From an uncultured Bacteroidales bacterium (lineage in GTDB: Bacteria > Bacteroidota > Bacteroidia > Bacteroidales > UBA932), in assembly GCA_945874155.1 (NCBI GenBank), contig CAMCFO010000012.1, positions 1 through 64,000 on the forward strand: DNA of 64,000 nt. Direction: 5' to 3'. Every line of letters begins with the position of its first letter. Position 1 is the first letter of the stretch. A program made the position numbers and the translations under genes. Shown piece by piece: positions 1 to 9,417 of this stretch. Under the pieces are notes generated by a model. That model had not been told where the DNA came from and did not search any database. It saw only the letters and a list, made by a program, of their open reading frames with translations.

Positions 1-74
1 TTTTATTCACGGCCAGGGCCGCGTAACTTATTGAATTTTTAACGAACTATTGAAAAAAGTAAAACAGAAATATT

Positions 75-1418
75 ATGGAAAACAAAGAGATTCGAGTTCT
101 GCTGCTCACAGGTTACCTCGGAAGCGGCAAGACCACCCTGCTGAACAGGATTCTGAACAATCGCAAAGGCATACGTTTCGCAGTGATAGTAAATGACATA
201 GGTGAGGTAAACATAGACGCGGACCTCATCCAGAAAGGAGGGGTTGTGGGCAAGAAGGACGAGAGTCTTGTAGCTCTTCAGAACGGTTGCATCTGCTGCA
301 CTCTCAAAACAGACCTGATAGAACAGCTATTCGAACTCACGAGGACCGGAAAATTCGACTATGTGGTAATTGAGGCGAGCGGAATCTGCGAACCGGAACC
401 TATAGCCAGGACCATCTGTTCCATTCCTTCCCTCGGAGGGCTCTATACCAAATACGGAACCTGCCGTCTGGACTGCATAGCCACGGTGGTGGACGCGATG
501 AGGATGCAGAGCGAATTCGACTGCGGAGACACTCTGGTTATGAAGAACATAGATGAAGAGGACATTGAGAACCTCATAATCCAGCAAATCGAATTCTGCA
601 ATATTGTGCTGCTGAATAAAGCATCTGAAGTATCACCTAAGGAATTAACCCGCATCAAGCAGATAATCAGGGAATTGCAGCCAAAGGCCGAAATCATTGA
701 GTGCAATTATGCAGATGTGGATCTTGATAAACTTTTGAACACAGGGCTGTTTGACTATGACTCCACCACCCTATCTGCCGGATGGATGAAGGGTATTGAG
801 AGTCCGTACGATGAGCATCCCGATGAAGAGGAGGATGAGGATGCACACCACCACGAGCACGAACACGGGCATCACGAATACGAGGAGCACGAAGAACACG
901 AGGAGCACGAGCACGAGCATCACGAACACGAGGAGCACGAAGAACACGAGGAGCACGAAGAACACGGGCACCACGAGCACGAGGAACACGAACACGGGCA
1001 CCACCATCATCATCACCACCACGACCACGAAGGCGGAGAAGTGGAAGAATATGGCATTGGCACCTTCGTATATTGCCGCCGCCAGCCCTTCGACATGAAT
1101 CGCTTCGACAGTTTCGTAGCCAAGAAATGGCCACACAACATCATCAGGGCCAAAGGCTTATGCTATTTCACAGACGACACCGATATGTCCTGGCTATTCG
1201 AACAGGCAGGCCGCCAGTTCCAGCTCAAGGCAGCAGGAAAGTGGTACGCCACAGCTCCGGAAGAAGACCTTGAGGAAATTGCCCGCCAGGACCCTGATTT
1301 CAGGAAGGACTGGGACCCGGTCTATGGAGACAGGATGCAGAAATTGGTCTTCATCGGACAAAAACTTGACAAGGAGCAACTTACCAAAGATTTGGACTTC
1401 TGTCTTGCAGAAAAATAG
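75..1418 (+). CDS. CobW/COG0523-family GTPase, putative zinc metallochaperone, with His/Glu-rich insert
   Basis: This cytosolic GTP-binding protein belongs to the CobW/P47K family, whose members deliver or handle metals, mainly zinc. Residues 13-20 (GYLGSGKT) are the Walker A loop, the family metal motif CxCC is CICC at 71-74, and a CobW C-terminal domain begins near residue 330. Residues about 255-320 are almost entirely His, Glu, Gly and Asp and include a run of eight His; such tracts in this family are thought to bind metal. The ATG is at 75. The 74 bases upstream show no clear promoter motif, and the next gene is convergent. The family call is firm; the metal specificity is inferred. Cobalt/cobalamin or nitrile-hydratase roles are less likely because no such genes are nearby. 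Confidence 0.93.
   Translation: MENKEIRVLLLTGYLGSGKTTLLNRILNNRKGIRFAVIVNDIGEVNIDADLIQKGGVVGKKDESLVALQNGCICCTLKTDLIEQLFELTRTGKFDYVVIEASGICEPEPIARTICSIPSLGGLYTKYGTCRLDCIATVVDAMRMQSEFDCGDTLVMKNIDEEDIENLIIQQIEFCNIVLLNKASEVSPKELTRIKQIIRELQPKAEIIECNYADVDLDKLLNTGLFDYDSTTLSAGWMKGIESPYDEHPDEEEDEDAHHHEHEHGHHEYEEHEEHEEHEHEHHEHEEHEEHEEHEEHGHHEHEEHEHGHHHHHHHHDHEGGEVEEYGIGTFVYCRRQPFDMNRFDSFVAKKWPHNIIRAKGLCYFTDDTDMSWLFEQAGRQFQLKAAGKWYATAPEEDLEEIARQDPDFRKDWDPVYGDRMQKLVFIGQKLDKEQLTKDLDFCLAEK
841..1030 (+). repeat. Low-complexity His/Glu-coding repeat inside the CobW gene
   Basis: Degenerate GAR-CAC codon repeats (Glu-His) with CAC/CAT runs encode an imperfect EEHEEHEE-type tract that ends in eight consecutive His. 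The tract is in frame with the GTPase. It makes long open frames on the opposite strand, which are composition artefacts. Confidence 0.9.
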
Positions 1419-1438
1419 CCCCTCGACCTGAATCCCTT

Positions 1439-2062
1439 TCAGATCTTATCGGTAAAAACTTCATAAAGCAGCCCGGATTCAGCCATTGAGTCCGGGTTTG
1501 TGCCCTTCTCCCCTTCCGGCACTTCACAGCCCAAAGCAGCGAAAAGATCAATCCAGAATTGAGGCATTTGTCCGTCAGCATCCCGGAATGACATAGACTC
1601 AGCGGGAAAAATATGGGCTCCGGACTCATCAAGATAGGAATCATACACCAATTCCGAGCAATAGCAACGCCCATTGTCGGGAAGGTAATACCAGTCGTAA
1701 GGCTCCCCTATCCGGGATTTTGCACGGGCAATGGCTTCATCTGCAGCAAAAGCCGTTTTAAGACGCATATATTTTAGTACGGCATCGTCCTGATCTTCCA
1801 CAAACCCGGCCAGAGGCAGACGTCTGACCCCATTGCGCGGTTCCGCTTCAATGACAAAAATACTGTCTCCCCGAACCTCGATTATCCCCACGTGCACCCA
1901 TCTGGTACCTTCCGAATCTGAGGTGGATTCAGCAATGGCAGAAGAGAAGGCCGAACCGTTTTCTCCAACAAAGACCAGGTCCCCATTCTTCAACCCCGTT
2001 CCGCAGGCACAGGCGGCCATAAGGTATGCTGTTGCAACAACAAACAAGACTCTGTATTTCAT
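1439..2062 (-). CDS. YiiX/YebB-type permuted NlpC/P60 cysteine hydrolase, exported
   Basis: This is a 207-residue protein of the YiiX-like permuted papain-fold group (NlpC/P60 superfamily), which cleaves amide or ester bonds in cell-wall or lipid substrates. The ATG at 2062 gives a hydrophobic signal peptide ending near Cys18/Cys20 (LMAACAC), so it may be a lipoprotein, although the lipobox is not ideal. A TTG nine codons upstream is also open but would spoil the signal. Candidate catalytic residues are His57 in WVHVGI, Glu72 and Cys135 in CYCSELVY, in the permuted His-before-Cys order. It converges on the CobW gene with a 20-base gap. The true substrate is unknown. Confidence 0.8.
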   Translation of the reverse strand: MKYRVLFVVATAYLMAACACGTGLKNGDLVFVGENGSAFSSAIAESTSDSEGTRWVHVGIIEVRGDSIFVIEAEPRNGVRRLPLAGFVEDQDDAVLKYMRLKTAFAADEAIARAKSRIGEPYDWYYLPDNGRCYCSELVYDSYLDESGAHIFPAESMSFRDADGQMPQFWIDLFAALGCEVPEGEKGTNPDSMAESGLLYEVFTDKI

Positions 2063-2108
2063 ATTACTTTCCGTCAAATTGTTTAGCAATTATAAAAAAT
2101 ATTTTTCA

Positions 2109-2116
2109 TAAATTTG
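2109..2116 (+). promoter_or_regulatory. Putative -7 element (TAAATTTG) for gdhA
   Basis: The motif matches the Bacteroidota sigma-ABfr -7 consensus TAnnTTTG and lies 75 bases before the gdhA ATG. No TTTG or TTG is found at the ideal 19-21 base distance upstream, so this is a half-match. Confidence 0.45.
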
Positions 2117-2191
2117 CGAAGATGTGTCATTCTGAAAACGCCCCTTTTCAAGGGCATATCGTAAAAATACTATTATTAAGTGGTTAGAACT

Positions 2192-3547
2192 ATGGAAAAA
2201 TTTGCTAAAGACTATGCCGACAAATTTATGGCAGGCCTCATTGCCAGAAATCCGGGCGAACCTGAGTTTCATCAGGCTGTAAGAGAAGTGGTTGACTCAG
2301 TTGCAGAATACATCTGCGACTACCCTCATCTGATGGATGAGAAAATTCTCGAAAGAATGACGGAGCCCGAAAGGGTGATTATGTTCCGTGTACCTTGGAT
2401 GGACGACAGAGGAGAAATACATATCAACAGGGGTTTCAGGGTACAGATGAACAGTGCCATAGGCCCATACAAGGGAGGAATCCGTTTCCACTCAAGCGTG
2501 AACCTCAGCATTATGAAGTTCCTTGCATTCGAACAGACCTACAAGAATGCCCTCACCACCCTGCCTATGGGCGGAGCAAAAGGAGGTTCAGACTTCAGCC
2601 CGAGAGGTAAATCCGATGCCGAGGTTATGCGTTTCTGTCAGAGCTTTATGACTGAGCTTCAGAGACATATAGGACCGGATACGGACGTTCCTGCCGGAGA
2701 TATAGGAGTGGGCGGACGTGAGGTAGGCTATCTTTTCGGACAATACAAGAGACTGAGGGACGAATTCACAGGCACACTCACAGGCAAGGGCCAGAGCTGG
2801 GGCGGAAGCCTCCTCAGACCTCAGGCAACAGGCTACGGACTCTGCTATTTCACCCAGGAAATGCTTGCAACAAAGGGCGAGACATTTGAGGGCAAGACTG
2901 TTTTGGTGTCCGGTTCCGGAAACGTGGCCCAATATGCAGCAGAAAAAGCGATGAAACTTGGAGCAAAAGTCGTAACCCTTTCAGACTCTGACGGATTCAT
3001 CTACGACAAGGACGGACTTGACGAAGAGAAACTGAAATATGTGTTCCAGCTCAAGAACGTGAAAAGAGGCCGAATCAGGGAATATGCAGAGAAATACCCT
3101 TCAGCAGTTTACTATCCTGGCGAAAGGCCTTGGAAGATTGCCTGCGACATCGCACTCCCTTGTGCAACCCAGAACGAAATTGAACTTGCTGATGCCGAGA
3201 ATCTTATCAAAGGCGGATGCTTCTGTGTGGCAGAAGGTGCGAATATGCCTTCCACCCCTGATGCAATAGCAGTATTCAAGAAGAACCGCATACTCTATTC
3301 TCCGGGCAAGGCTTCCAATGCCGGCGGTGTCGCCACTTCAGGTCTGGAAATGACCCAGAATTCAATACGTTACAAATGGACAGCCGAAAAAGTGGATGCC
3401 GAACTGCACAGGATTATGTCGGACATCCATCGCTCCTGCACCGAATACGGCAAATGTGAGGATGGTTACACAGATTATGTCAAAGGCGCAAACTTGGCTG
3501 GTTTCATCAAAGTTGCCAACGCAATGGTGGAACAGGGTTTGGTATAA
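2192..3547 (+). CDS. gdhA: NADP-type glutamate dehydrogenase
   Basis: This hexameric-type glutamate dehydrogenase (451 residues, the usual length) reversibly aminates 2-oxoglutarate and is the main ammonia-assimilation route in many Bacteroidales. The catalytic-lysine motif is PMGGAKGGSDF with Lys130, followed by DVPAGDIGVGGREVG. The Rossmann half has VSGSGNVAQYAAEKA, and TSGLEMTQNS is near the C terminus. The ATG at 2192 starts the conserved sequence; a GTG four codons upstream is open but unnecessary. The next gene starts 10 bases after the stop on the same strand, so the two may be co-transcribed. Confidence 0.97.
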   Translation: MEKFAKDYADKFMAGLIARNPGEPEFHQAVREVVDSVAEYICDYPHLMDEKILERMTEPERVIMFRVPWMDDRGEIHINRGFRVQMNSAIGPYKGGIRFHSSVNLSIMKFLAFEQTYKNALTTLPMGGAKGGSDFSPRGKSDAEVMRFCQSFMTELQRHIGPDTDVPAGDIGVGGREVGYLFGQYKRLRDEFTGTLTGKGQSWGGSLLRPQATGYGLCYFTQEMLATKGETFEGKTVLVSGSGNVAQYAAEKAMKLGAKVVTLSDSDGFIYDKDGLDEEKLKYVFQLKNVKRGRIREYAEKYPSAVYYPGERPWKIACDIALPCATQNEIELADAENLIKGGCFCVAEGANMPSTPDAIAVFKKNRILYSPGKASNAGGVATSGLEMTQNSIRYKWTAEKVDAELHRIMSDIHRSCTEYGKCEDGYTDYVKGANLAGFIKVANAMVEQGLV

Positions 3548-3557
3548 TTGAACATTT

Positions 3558-6497
3558 ATGACAACAGACAGGACTGGCTCAGAGGGGCTGATGTCGAGGC
3601 GAATCAGGAAAATTCTCCTGGTCTGCAACAGTTACGACAGTTTTTCGCTGGAAGAGGACGGACACATAGAGTATAAGATTACCCGGGAATATTCCGAACT
3701 CAACCTCAGTAACCCACCTTCCATAGAAAGGGCTGAAACGCCTATGGAGGCTTTGGTAAAGCTCTCTGCCGGTGACAATTACGACCTCATCATCACGATG
3801 TACAACCTGGGCAAGGTGGATGTTTTCGACTTTGCCGCCCAGACCAAGGCCATTTCACCGTCCACGCCCATTGTCCTGCTCTGTTCGTTTTCGAAAGAAA
3901 TCTACCGCAGAATCGGTCAGAGGGAGGCCTCACTCATAGATTATGTCTTCTGCTGGGACAACAATACGGATGTCATAATCGCCATCATCAAGCTCCTGGA
4001 AGACAGCCTTAATGCCGACCACGACATACTTGAGATGGGTGCCCGGGCCATACTTCTGATCGAAGACTCGGTGAGATACTATTCCACCTATCTCCCTATA
4101 CTCTACAAACTTGTACTACAGCAGAACAATGCTGCCATCAGGGACACGCTCAACGAAGAGCAGCAGATCCAACGCAAGAGATCCAGGCCCAAAATCCTGC
4201 TTGCAACCTGCTACGACGATGCCCTTGAACTCTACCGCCGTTATTCGGACCATCTGTTGGGAGTGATTTCAGACATAGGTTTCGTCATCCACCGCGGAGA
4301 CAGGCCAGACAAGGAAAAATACGATGCCGGCCTCAAGCTCTGCCAACTGGTCCATTCAGAAGACCCCACCCTGCCCTTCCTGATGCAGTCCTCCCAGGAA
4401 AGTATGAGGGAAAGAGCAGAAGAACTGGGAGCCGGATTCATACTCAAGACTTCCAAAACCCTGACTCACGAATTGAGCGAATATATAGGGGAACGTTTCG
4501 GATTCGGCGATTTTGTAGTGCCTGACCCTGAAACGGGAGCAATCATAGCCCGGGGACGCGACCTCAAGGATTTCGAGGAGATAATGAAAACCATCCCCGA
4601 CAAGGCCCTGATTGACCTTTGCGAAAGAAACTACATCTCCAGATGGCTCTATGCACGAGGTTTTTTCTCTCTTGCAGACCATTTCCGCAAACTCTCCACA
4701 GATGAATTCAACGACGTGGAAAGCATAAGGGTGAACAATTACAGGATGATTCACGACTTCCGCGAAAACCAGGGAACGGGAGTGATTGCAAAGTTCGACA
4801 ATGCGAACTACAACGACACCATACGTTTTGCCCGGCTCGGAGACGGCTCATTGGGAGGAAAGGCCCGGGGATTGGCCTTTTTGAACCATATACTTCACAA
4901 ATACAACCTCTATGACAAATGGGAGGACGTGCGCATCACAGTGCCACGCACCATTGTCATAACCACAGACTGGTTCGACCGCTTCATTGTGGAGAACGGG
5001 CTTCAGTATGTAATCAGCTCTGACATAAGCGATTCTGAAATACTCTCCGAATTTGTGGCATCCACCTTGCCGGCAGAATTGACGGAATCCCTGAGAGTTT
5101 TCATCCGCACCGTGCACAAGCCGCTTGCAATCAGGTCCTCGTCCAAGTTAGAAGACTCCTATTACCAGCCTTTTGCAGGAGTGTATTCCACCTATATGAT
5201 TCCCCACACGGAAAATGAAGACCAGCAGTTGCGCTTGTTGAGCAAAGCTATAAAATCCGTATATGCATCCATATATTTTTCATCTTCAAGAGGTTACGTT
5301 CTTTCTACGGCAAATGTGATTTCTGAGGAGAAAATGGCAGTGGTCATTCAGGAAATTTGCGGAAAAGAGGAATGTGGCTATTGGTTCCCCACTGCATCCG
5401 GTGTTGCAAGGTCCGTCAATTTCTATCCGGTGGGCAAAGAAAAGCCTGAAGACGGAATTGTGAAACTGGCATACGGACTGGGCAAGGCTGTTGTGGACGG
5501 AGAGCCAGTGCTCAGATTTTCTCCGAAATACCCGCGCAACGTGCTTCAGACATCCACTCCGGAACTGACTGTCAGCGAAACCCAACCGGCAATGCTGGCC
5601 CTGAACCTCAAGCCTGAGACATTCAAGACCAGCGTGGATGATGCAGTGAACCTGGAGAGAATACCAATCTGTGAATGTGGGAAATTCACATCTCTGAAAT
5701 ATGTAGCTTCCACCTACGATATGGAGAATATGAGGATGGTGGATTCCACAGCCCCTGAAGGCCCCAAATATGTGACTTTCGCAAGAATACTGAAATACAG
5801 GAGTTTCCCTCTGGCCGAAATCATTGACCAGCTGCTCACCATTATGAAAAATGAAGTGAACTGCGACATAGAAATGGAATTTGCAGCTGAACCATCGGAA
5901 GAACCTACCACCTTCAACATATTGCAAATCAGGCCTATATCCATAGACGGAATGTATAGCGAGGTGGATTGGACACGAATTGACGAGGAGGGAGCCTTCC
6001 TCAAGTCCGATTGTGCCATAGGTCCCGGAGTGATCCCGAACATACACGACATCATCTACCTTCGCAAAGACAATTTCGACAAGATGCGCACCAGGGAAAT
6101 TGCCGCCGAACTCACTGCACTGAACGCCAGGATGCGAAGGGATAAGCGTAACTACATACTTATCGGTTACGGCCGCTGGGGTTCCAGTGTGGAAAGTCTT
6201 GGGGTACCGGTGAAATGGAGTGACATATCTGAAGCCAAGGTCATAGTGGAATGTTCACTGGACAATTTCAGGGTGGAACCAAGCCAGGGCACCCATTTCT
6301 TCCAGAATATGACCTCTGCAAATGCCGGATATGTGAATGTCAACGAATTTTCCAGAGCAGGAGAAATATGTGATACAGAGAGGTTTGACTCTATGCCTGC
6401 TGTTTACGAAAGCCAGTTCGTTCGTCAGGTCCGGTTCGACGGGGAACTGCTTGTCGTGGTGGATGGAAAGGCCAACAAGGCAGTAATGAAAATCTGA
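3558..6497 (+). CDS. PEP/pyruvate-binding (PPDK N-terminal, ATP-grasp) protein with two receiver-like domains
   Basis: This is a 979-residue cytosolic protein whose function I do not know. Two receiver-like alpha/beta regions come first: residues about 18-135 (KILLVCNSYDSF to IVLLCSF) and about 211-320 (RPKILLATC, with Asp239 in VISDIGF). The first lacks an obvious phospho-acceptor Asp. A PPDK/PpsA-type nucleotide-binding domain follows, with LGGKARGLAFL near 430 and AIRSSSKLEDSY near 522, and a C-terminal part contains YGRWGSS near 868 and QGTHFFQNM. The swivelling phospho-His domain and the C-terminal PEP barrel of true PEP synthase or PPDK are not evident, so a plain PEP synthase label would mislead. 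It lies 10 bases behind gdhA. An alternative ATG is at 3591. Confidence 0.8.
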   Translation: MTTDRTGSEGLMSRRIRKILLVCNSYDSFSLEEDGHIEYKITREYSELNLSNPPSIERAETPMEALVKLSAGDNYDLIITMYNLGKVDVFDFAAQTKAISPSTPIVLLCSFSKEIYRRIGQREASLIDYVFCWDNNTDVIIAIIKLLEDSLNADHDILEMGARAILLIEDSVRYYSTYLPILYKLVLQQNNAAIRDTLNEEQQIQRKRSRPKILLATCYDDALELYRRYSDHLLGVISDIGFVIHRGDRPDKEKYDAGLKLCQLVHSEDPTLPFLMQSSQESMRERAEELGAGFILKTSKTLTHELSEYIGERFGFGDFVVPDPETGAIIARGRDLKDFEEIMKTIPDKALIDLCERNYISRWLYARGFFSLADHFRKLSTDEFNDVESIRVNNYRMIHDFRENQGTGVIAKFDNANYNDTIRFARLGDGSLGGKARGLAFLNHILHKYNLYDKWEDVRITVPRTIVITTDWFDRFIVENGLQYVISSDISDSEILSEFVASTLPAELTESLRVFIRTVHKPLAIRSSSKLEDSYYQPFAGVYSTYMIPHTENEDQQLRLLSKAIKSVYASIYFSSSRGYVLSTANVISEEKMAVVIQEICGKEECGYWFPTASGVARSVNFYPVGKEKPEDGIVKLAYGLGKAVVDGEPVLRFSPKYPRNVLQTSTPELTVSETQPAMLALNLKPETFKTSVDDAVNLERIPICECGKFTSLKYVASTYDMENMRMVDSTAPEGPKYVTFARILKYRSFPLAEIIDQLLTIMKNEVNCDIEMEFAAEPSEEPTTFNILQIRPISIDGMYSEVDWTRIDEEGAFLKSDCAIGPGVIPNIHDIIYLRKDNFDKMRTREIAAELTALNARMRRDKRNYILIGYGRWGSSVESLGVPVKWSDISEAKVIVECSLDNFRVEPSQGTHFFQNMTSANAGYVNVNEFSRAGEICDTERFDSMPAVYESQFVRQVRFDGELLVVVDGKANKAVMKI

Positions 6498-6513
6498 GGT
6501 CCTTGCTCCAGGA

Positions 6514-8160
6514 TTACTCAAATTTCAGCTCAGAATCGCAAAAATTCAGGATGGACTCCCTGTGAGTAATGAAAATCATAGTCTTGCCGGCACAGAGTCC
6601 ATCTTTGGCTGTCAGACGGCTTAGCATTTCCTCCTCTGTGGCAGGATCCAGCGCAGAAGAGAATTCATCCAGGAGCACTATGCTTCCGGGACGCAGCAAG
6701 CCACGCGCCACTGCAATGCGCTGAGCCTGGCCTTCAGAAAGACCTCCTCCAGCTTCGGAACAAATGGTATCCAGTCCCTCGGGCAGGTCCATAACAAAAT
6801 CCGCTGCCGCAAGGTGGAGCACTTCCTTCATTCTCTCTTCATCAGCATTGCGGTCTCCCATAAGCAGATTCTCCCGTACAGTGCCGCTGAAAAGGGTATT
6901 GCCCTGGGGGATATAGGCGAAATTGCATCGGGTCTTCACTGACACAGGCACTGAGGTTTCCGAATCATAGAGTTCAATACTGCCGGAAGTGGGCCTTGAT
7001 AATGCAAGTATGAGCTTAAGAAGAGTGGTCTTCCCTATCCCGGTGCGCCCCGTAATGGCAATTCTGGAGCCTGGCTTGAAATCAAATGACAGATTATCAA
7101 TCACTTTCTCTTCCCCATCCGGATATTGGAAAGACAGGTTCCGGACACGCACACCTGCTGGTGCACCAAGCATCAAGGCATCTTCAGCCTCTTCCTTCGG
7201 CAAATCTTCCAATTCCATAAGCCTGTCGATGGATGCGGTGCAATGGAGCAATGAAGGCAGATTTTCGCTGGCCTGCAGCAGAGGCCTCTGGAGTTGTCCC
7301 ACAAGTTGGAGAATGGCAGTCATAACACCATAGGTGACAACGCCCGTGGACAGGCCCCTTACTCCCCACAGGAAGGCCACCAGATATCCTAAAGTGAATG
7401 CCAGAGACATCAAAACCCTCGCAATGATGCTGAAACCGATGCGTTTGAGGTTACGGGAATAATTCTCATCCTGCAATTCTCCAAGCATTTGAGAACTGCC
7501 GTCCGTGTATTCCAAAGTACGGAGCAGGGTGTGATGCTGAATGGATTCCTGGATATGGGACTGGATTCTGGAGTCGCTGCTCTTGATGCGCAGAGTAAGT
7601 TGCCTGACTTTCTTCATTATGAACTTGCCGGCAGGTGCCGCAATTGGCAGCAAAACCACAAGGATCAATGACAAGCGCAGGTCCACATAAAGCACACAGG
7701 CAAAAGCAGCCGCAAATTGCAACCCGGCCCAGAAAAGATTAGGCACAGCAGCACAGAAAGCATTTGTGACAGCCGAAACGTCTGACTCCATCCTGTTTAT
7801 CATATCCCCGGAATGATATTTTCTGCCCACATCTACTTCAGTCTTGAGCATTTCATCGAACAGCCTCTGTCTCAAGGAATTGGTCATACTGACGGCCATA
7901 CGGGACTGCAGATAGGACTTGATTGCTGTGAGGATGGGACGGGAGAGTGAAACCAAGGTAAAGATTATTGCAAGACTGATGATGCGCTGCCTTTGAAGGT
8001 CCCCTTGGAAATGTTCCACAGCTGTGTCCACAAGGTCCTTGCTCAGCCATACATAGAAGAGTGAAATGGCCACGCCCACCACCTGAAACAGGAGAACCGC
8101 CACAAAAGTCCACCTGAATCGGGCAATCTCCCGGAAAAACCATTTCACATACCTCTGCAT
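6514..8160 (-). CDS. ABC exporter, fused permease and ATPase (MsbA/MdlB type)
   Basis: This 548-residue half-transporter is expected to dimerise in the inner membrane and export lipids, peptides or drugs. Residues about 1-300 form the six-helix exporter domain. The ATPase domain has Walker A GRTGIGKTT near 368, the signature as LSEGQAQRIA near 470 (Ser-Glu-Gly rather than the usual Ser-Gly-Gly), and Walker B IVLLDEFSSALD near 493. Its ATG overlaps the stop of the upstream aminotransferase (TGATG), so translation is probably coupled. The substrate cannot be read from sequence. Confidence 0.9.
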   Translation of the reverse strand: MQRYVKWFFREIARFRWTFVAVLLFQVVGVAISLFYVWLSKDLVDTAVEHFQGDLQRQRIISLAIIFTLVSLSRPILTAIKSYLQSRMAVSMTNSLRQRLFDEMLKTEVDVGRKYHSGDMINRMESDVSAVTNAFCAAVPNLFWAGLQFAAAFACVLYVDLRLSLILVVLLPIAAPAGKFIMKKVRQLTLRIKSSDSRIQSHIQESIQHHTLLRTLEYTDGSSQMLGELQDENYSRNLKRIGFSIIARVLMSLAFTLGYLVAFLWGVRGLSTGVVTYGVMTAILQLVGQLQRPLLQASENLPSLLHCTASIDRLMELEDLPKEEAEDALMLGAPAGVRVRNLSFQYPDGEEKVIDNLSFDFKPGSRIAITGRTGIGKTTLLKLILALSRPTSGSIELYDSETSVPVSVKTRCNFAYIPQGNTLFSGTVRENLLMGDRNADEERMKEVLHLAAADFVMDLPEGLDTICSEAGGGLSEGQAQRIAVARGLLRPGSIVLLDEFSSALDPATEEEMLSRLTAKDGLCAGKTMIFITHRESILNFCDSELKFE

Positions 8161-9359
8161 CAGTCCACTCTTCCCGGATATACCTTCAAGGCTTCCTCAA
8201 GTACCTTCAGGGCCTTCCTGAGTTCATCCTTGCAGATGGTGTAGGAGATTCTGACCTCATTGCGGCCGCGATTAGGGTCAGTGTAGAAACCTGAGGCAGG
8301 AGCCAGCATAACGGTCTGTCCCTCATAGTTGAACTCATCCAGAAGCCAGGCACAGAAGCGGTCTGAATCGTCTATAGGCAATCTGGCCACGGTATAGAAT
8401 GCGCCCATAGGAATAGGCGAATACACCCCGTGAATCTTGTTCAGCATATCCACAAGGCAGTTTCTCCTCTCAATATACTCTTCATAGGTCCTCATGGCAT
8501 AATCCCTGGATGCATCCAAGGAAGCCTCTGCCACAATCTGGCCGATAAGAGGCGGAGAAAGTCGGGCCTGGCAGAATTTCATCACTGAATCGTGCACCTC
8601 CCTGTTCTTGGTAATCAGTGCTCCGATACGTATGCCGCACTCACTGTATCTCTTTGACACGGAATCAATAAGCACCACGTGGTCTTCGATTCCGCCGAGG
8701 TGGAAAGCTGAAATGTACGGAGACCCTGTGTAGATAAACTCCCTGTAAACCTCGTCTGAGAAGAGAAATAGGTCGTGCTTGAGTACCAGATCCCTTAACT
8801 GATGCATCTCCTTGCGGGTATAGAGATATCCGCTCGGATTGTTGGGGTTGCAGATAAGAATACCTTTTGTCTTCGGAGTTATGAGCTTTTCGATATCCTC
8901 AATGTGGGGAAGCGCAAATCCTTCTTCAATCGTGGACACGACAGGCTTGATTACGGCTCCGGCTGACACGGCAAAGGCCATATAATTGGCATAGGCAGGC
9001 TCCGGAACAATGATTTCGTCACCTGGATTCAGACAAGCCATAAATGCGAAAAGGACTGCCTCGCTTCCACCTGTGGTTATGATAATGTCATCGGCGCTGA
9101 CCTTAATCTGATATTGGTCGTAATAGGTGACCAGTTTCTCCCTCAAGGAACGGAATCCGTCGCTCGGACTGTATTCGAGCACTTTTCGGTCGATATTGCG
9201 CAGAGCATCCAGACCTTCCTGCGGCGTCTCGATGTCAGGCTGACCAATGTTCAGCCTATAGATTTTGATCCCCTTCTGCATTGCCCTTTCTGCAAGCGGG
9301 AACAACTTTCTGATTGGTGACGAAGGCATATCACAAGCCCTCTGAGATATATTCGGCAT
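8160..9359 (-). CDS. Class I/II aminotransferase (aspartate aminotransferase-like)
   Basis: This is a PLP-dependent fold-type I aminotransferase (399 residues). The N-terminal RLNIGQPDIETP, the SGYLYTRKE region, and the PLP lysine in SVSKRYSECGIRIG (about residue 235) are family hallmarks, and VRISYTIC near the end includes the Arg that binds substrate carboxylate. Closest in style are AspC-like and other broad-specificity enzymes; specificity is not certain. The gene overlaps the ABC exporter start by one base. The 58 bases before it contain two perfect palindromes, and the gene may be co-transcribed with the polysaccharide genes upstream. Confidence 0.9.
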   Translation of the reverse strand: MPNISQRACDMPSSPIRKLFPLAERAMQKGIKIYRLNIGQPDIETPQEGLDALRNIDRKVLEYSPSDGFRSLREKLVTYYDQYQIKVSADDIIITTGGSEAVLFAFMACLNPGDEIIVPEPAYANYMAFAVSAGAVIKPVVSTIEEGFALPHIEDIEKLITPKTKGILICNPNNPSGYLYTRKEMHQLRDLVLKHDLFLFSDEVYREFIYTGSPYISAFHLGGIEDHVVLIDSVSKRYSECGIRIGALITKNREVHDSVMKFCQARLSPPLIGQIVAEASLDASRDYAMRTYEEYIERRNCLVDMLNKIHGVYSPIPMGAFYTVARLPIDDSDRFCAWLLDEFNYEGQTVMLAPASGFYTDPNRGRNEVRISYTICKDELRKALKVLEEALKVYPGRVD

Positions 9360-9382
9360 TATAACTGTTTTGTTATATAGAT

Positions 9383-9410
9383 AAACAATATTGTTTCAGC
9401 AATTAATTGC
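9383..9410. promoter_or_regulatory. Two adjacent perfect palindromes in the spacer before the aminotransferase
   Basis: AAACAATATTGTTT (9383-9396) and GCAATTAATTGC (9399-9410) are both perfectly self-complementary and sit 24-51 bases upstream of the aminotransferase ATG. They could be operator half-sites for dimeric repressors or small hairpins. AT-rich chance is possible. Confidence 0.35.
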
Positions 9411-9417
9411 TAATGAT

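Noticed and set aside
694..1136. Two open frames antisense to the CobW His/Glu tract (Val-rich or Arg-rich)
   Set aside because: Low-complexity translation of the GAR-CAC repeat in other frames.
2180..2191. GTG start for gdhA four codons upstream
   Set aside because: The ATG at 2192 matches the conserved N terminus better and no ribosome signal favours the GTG.
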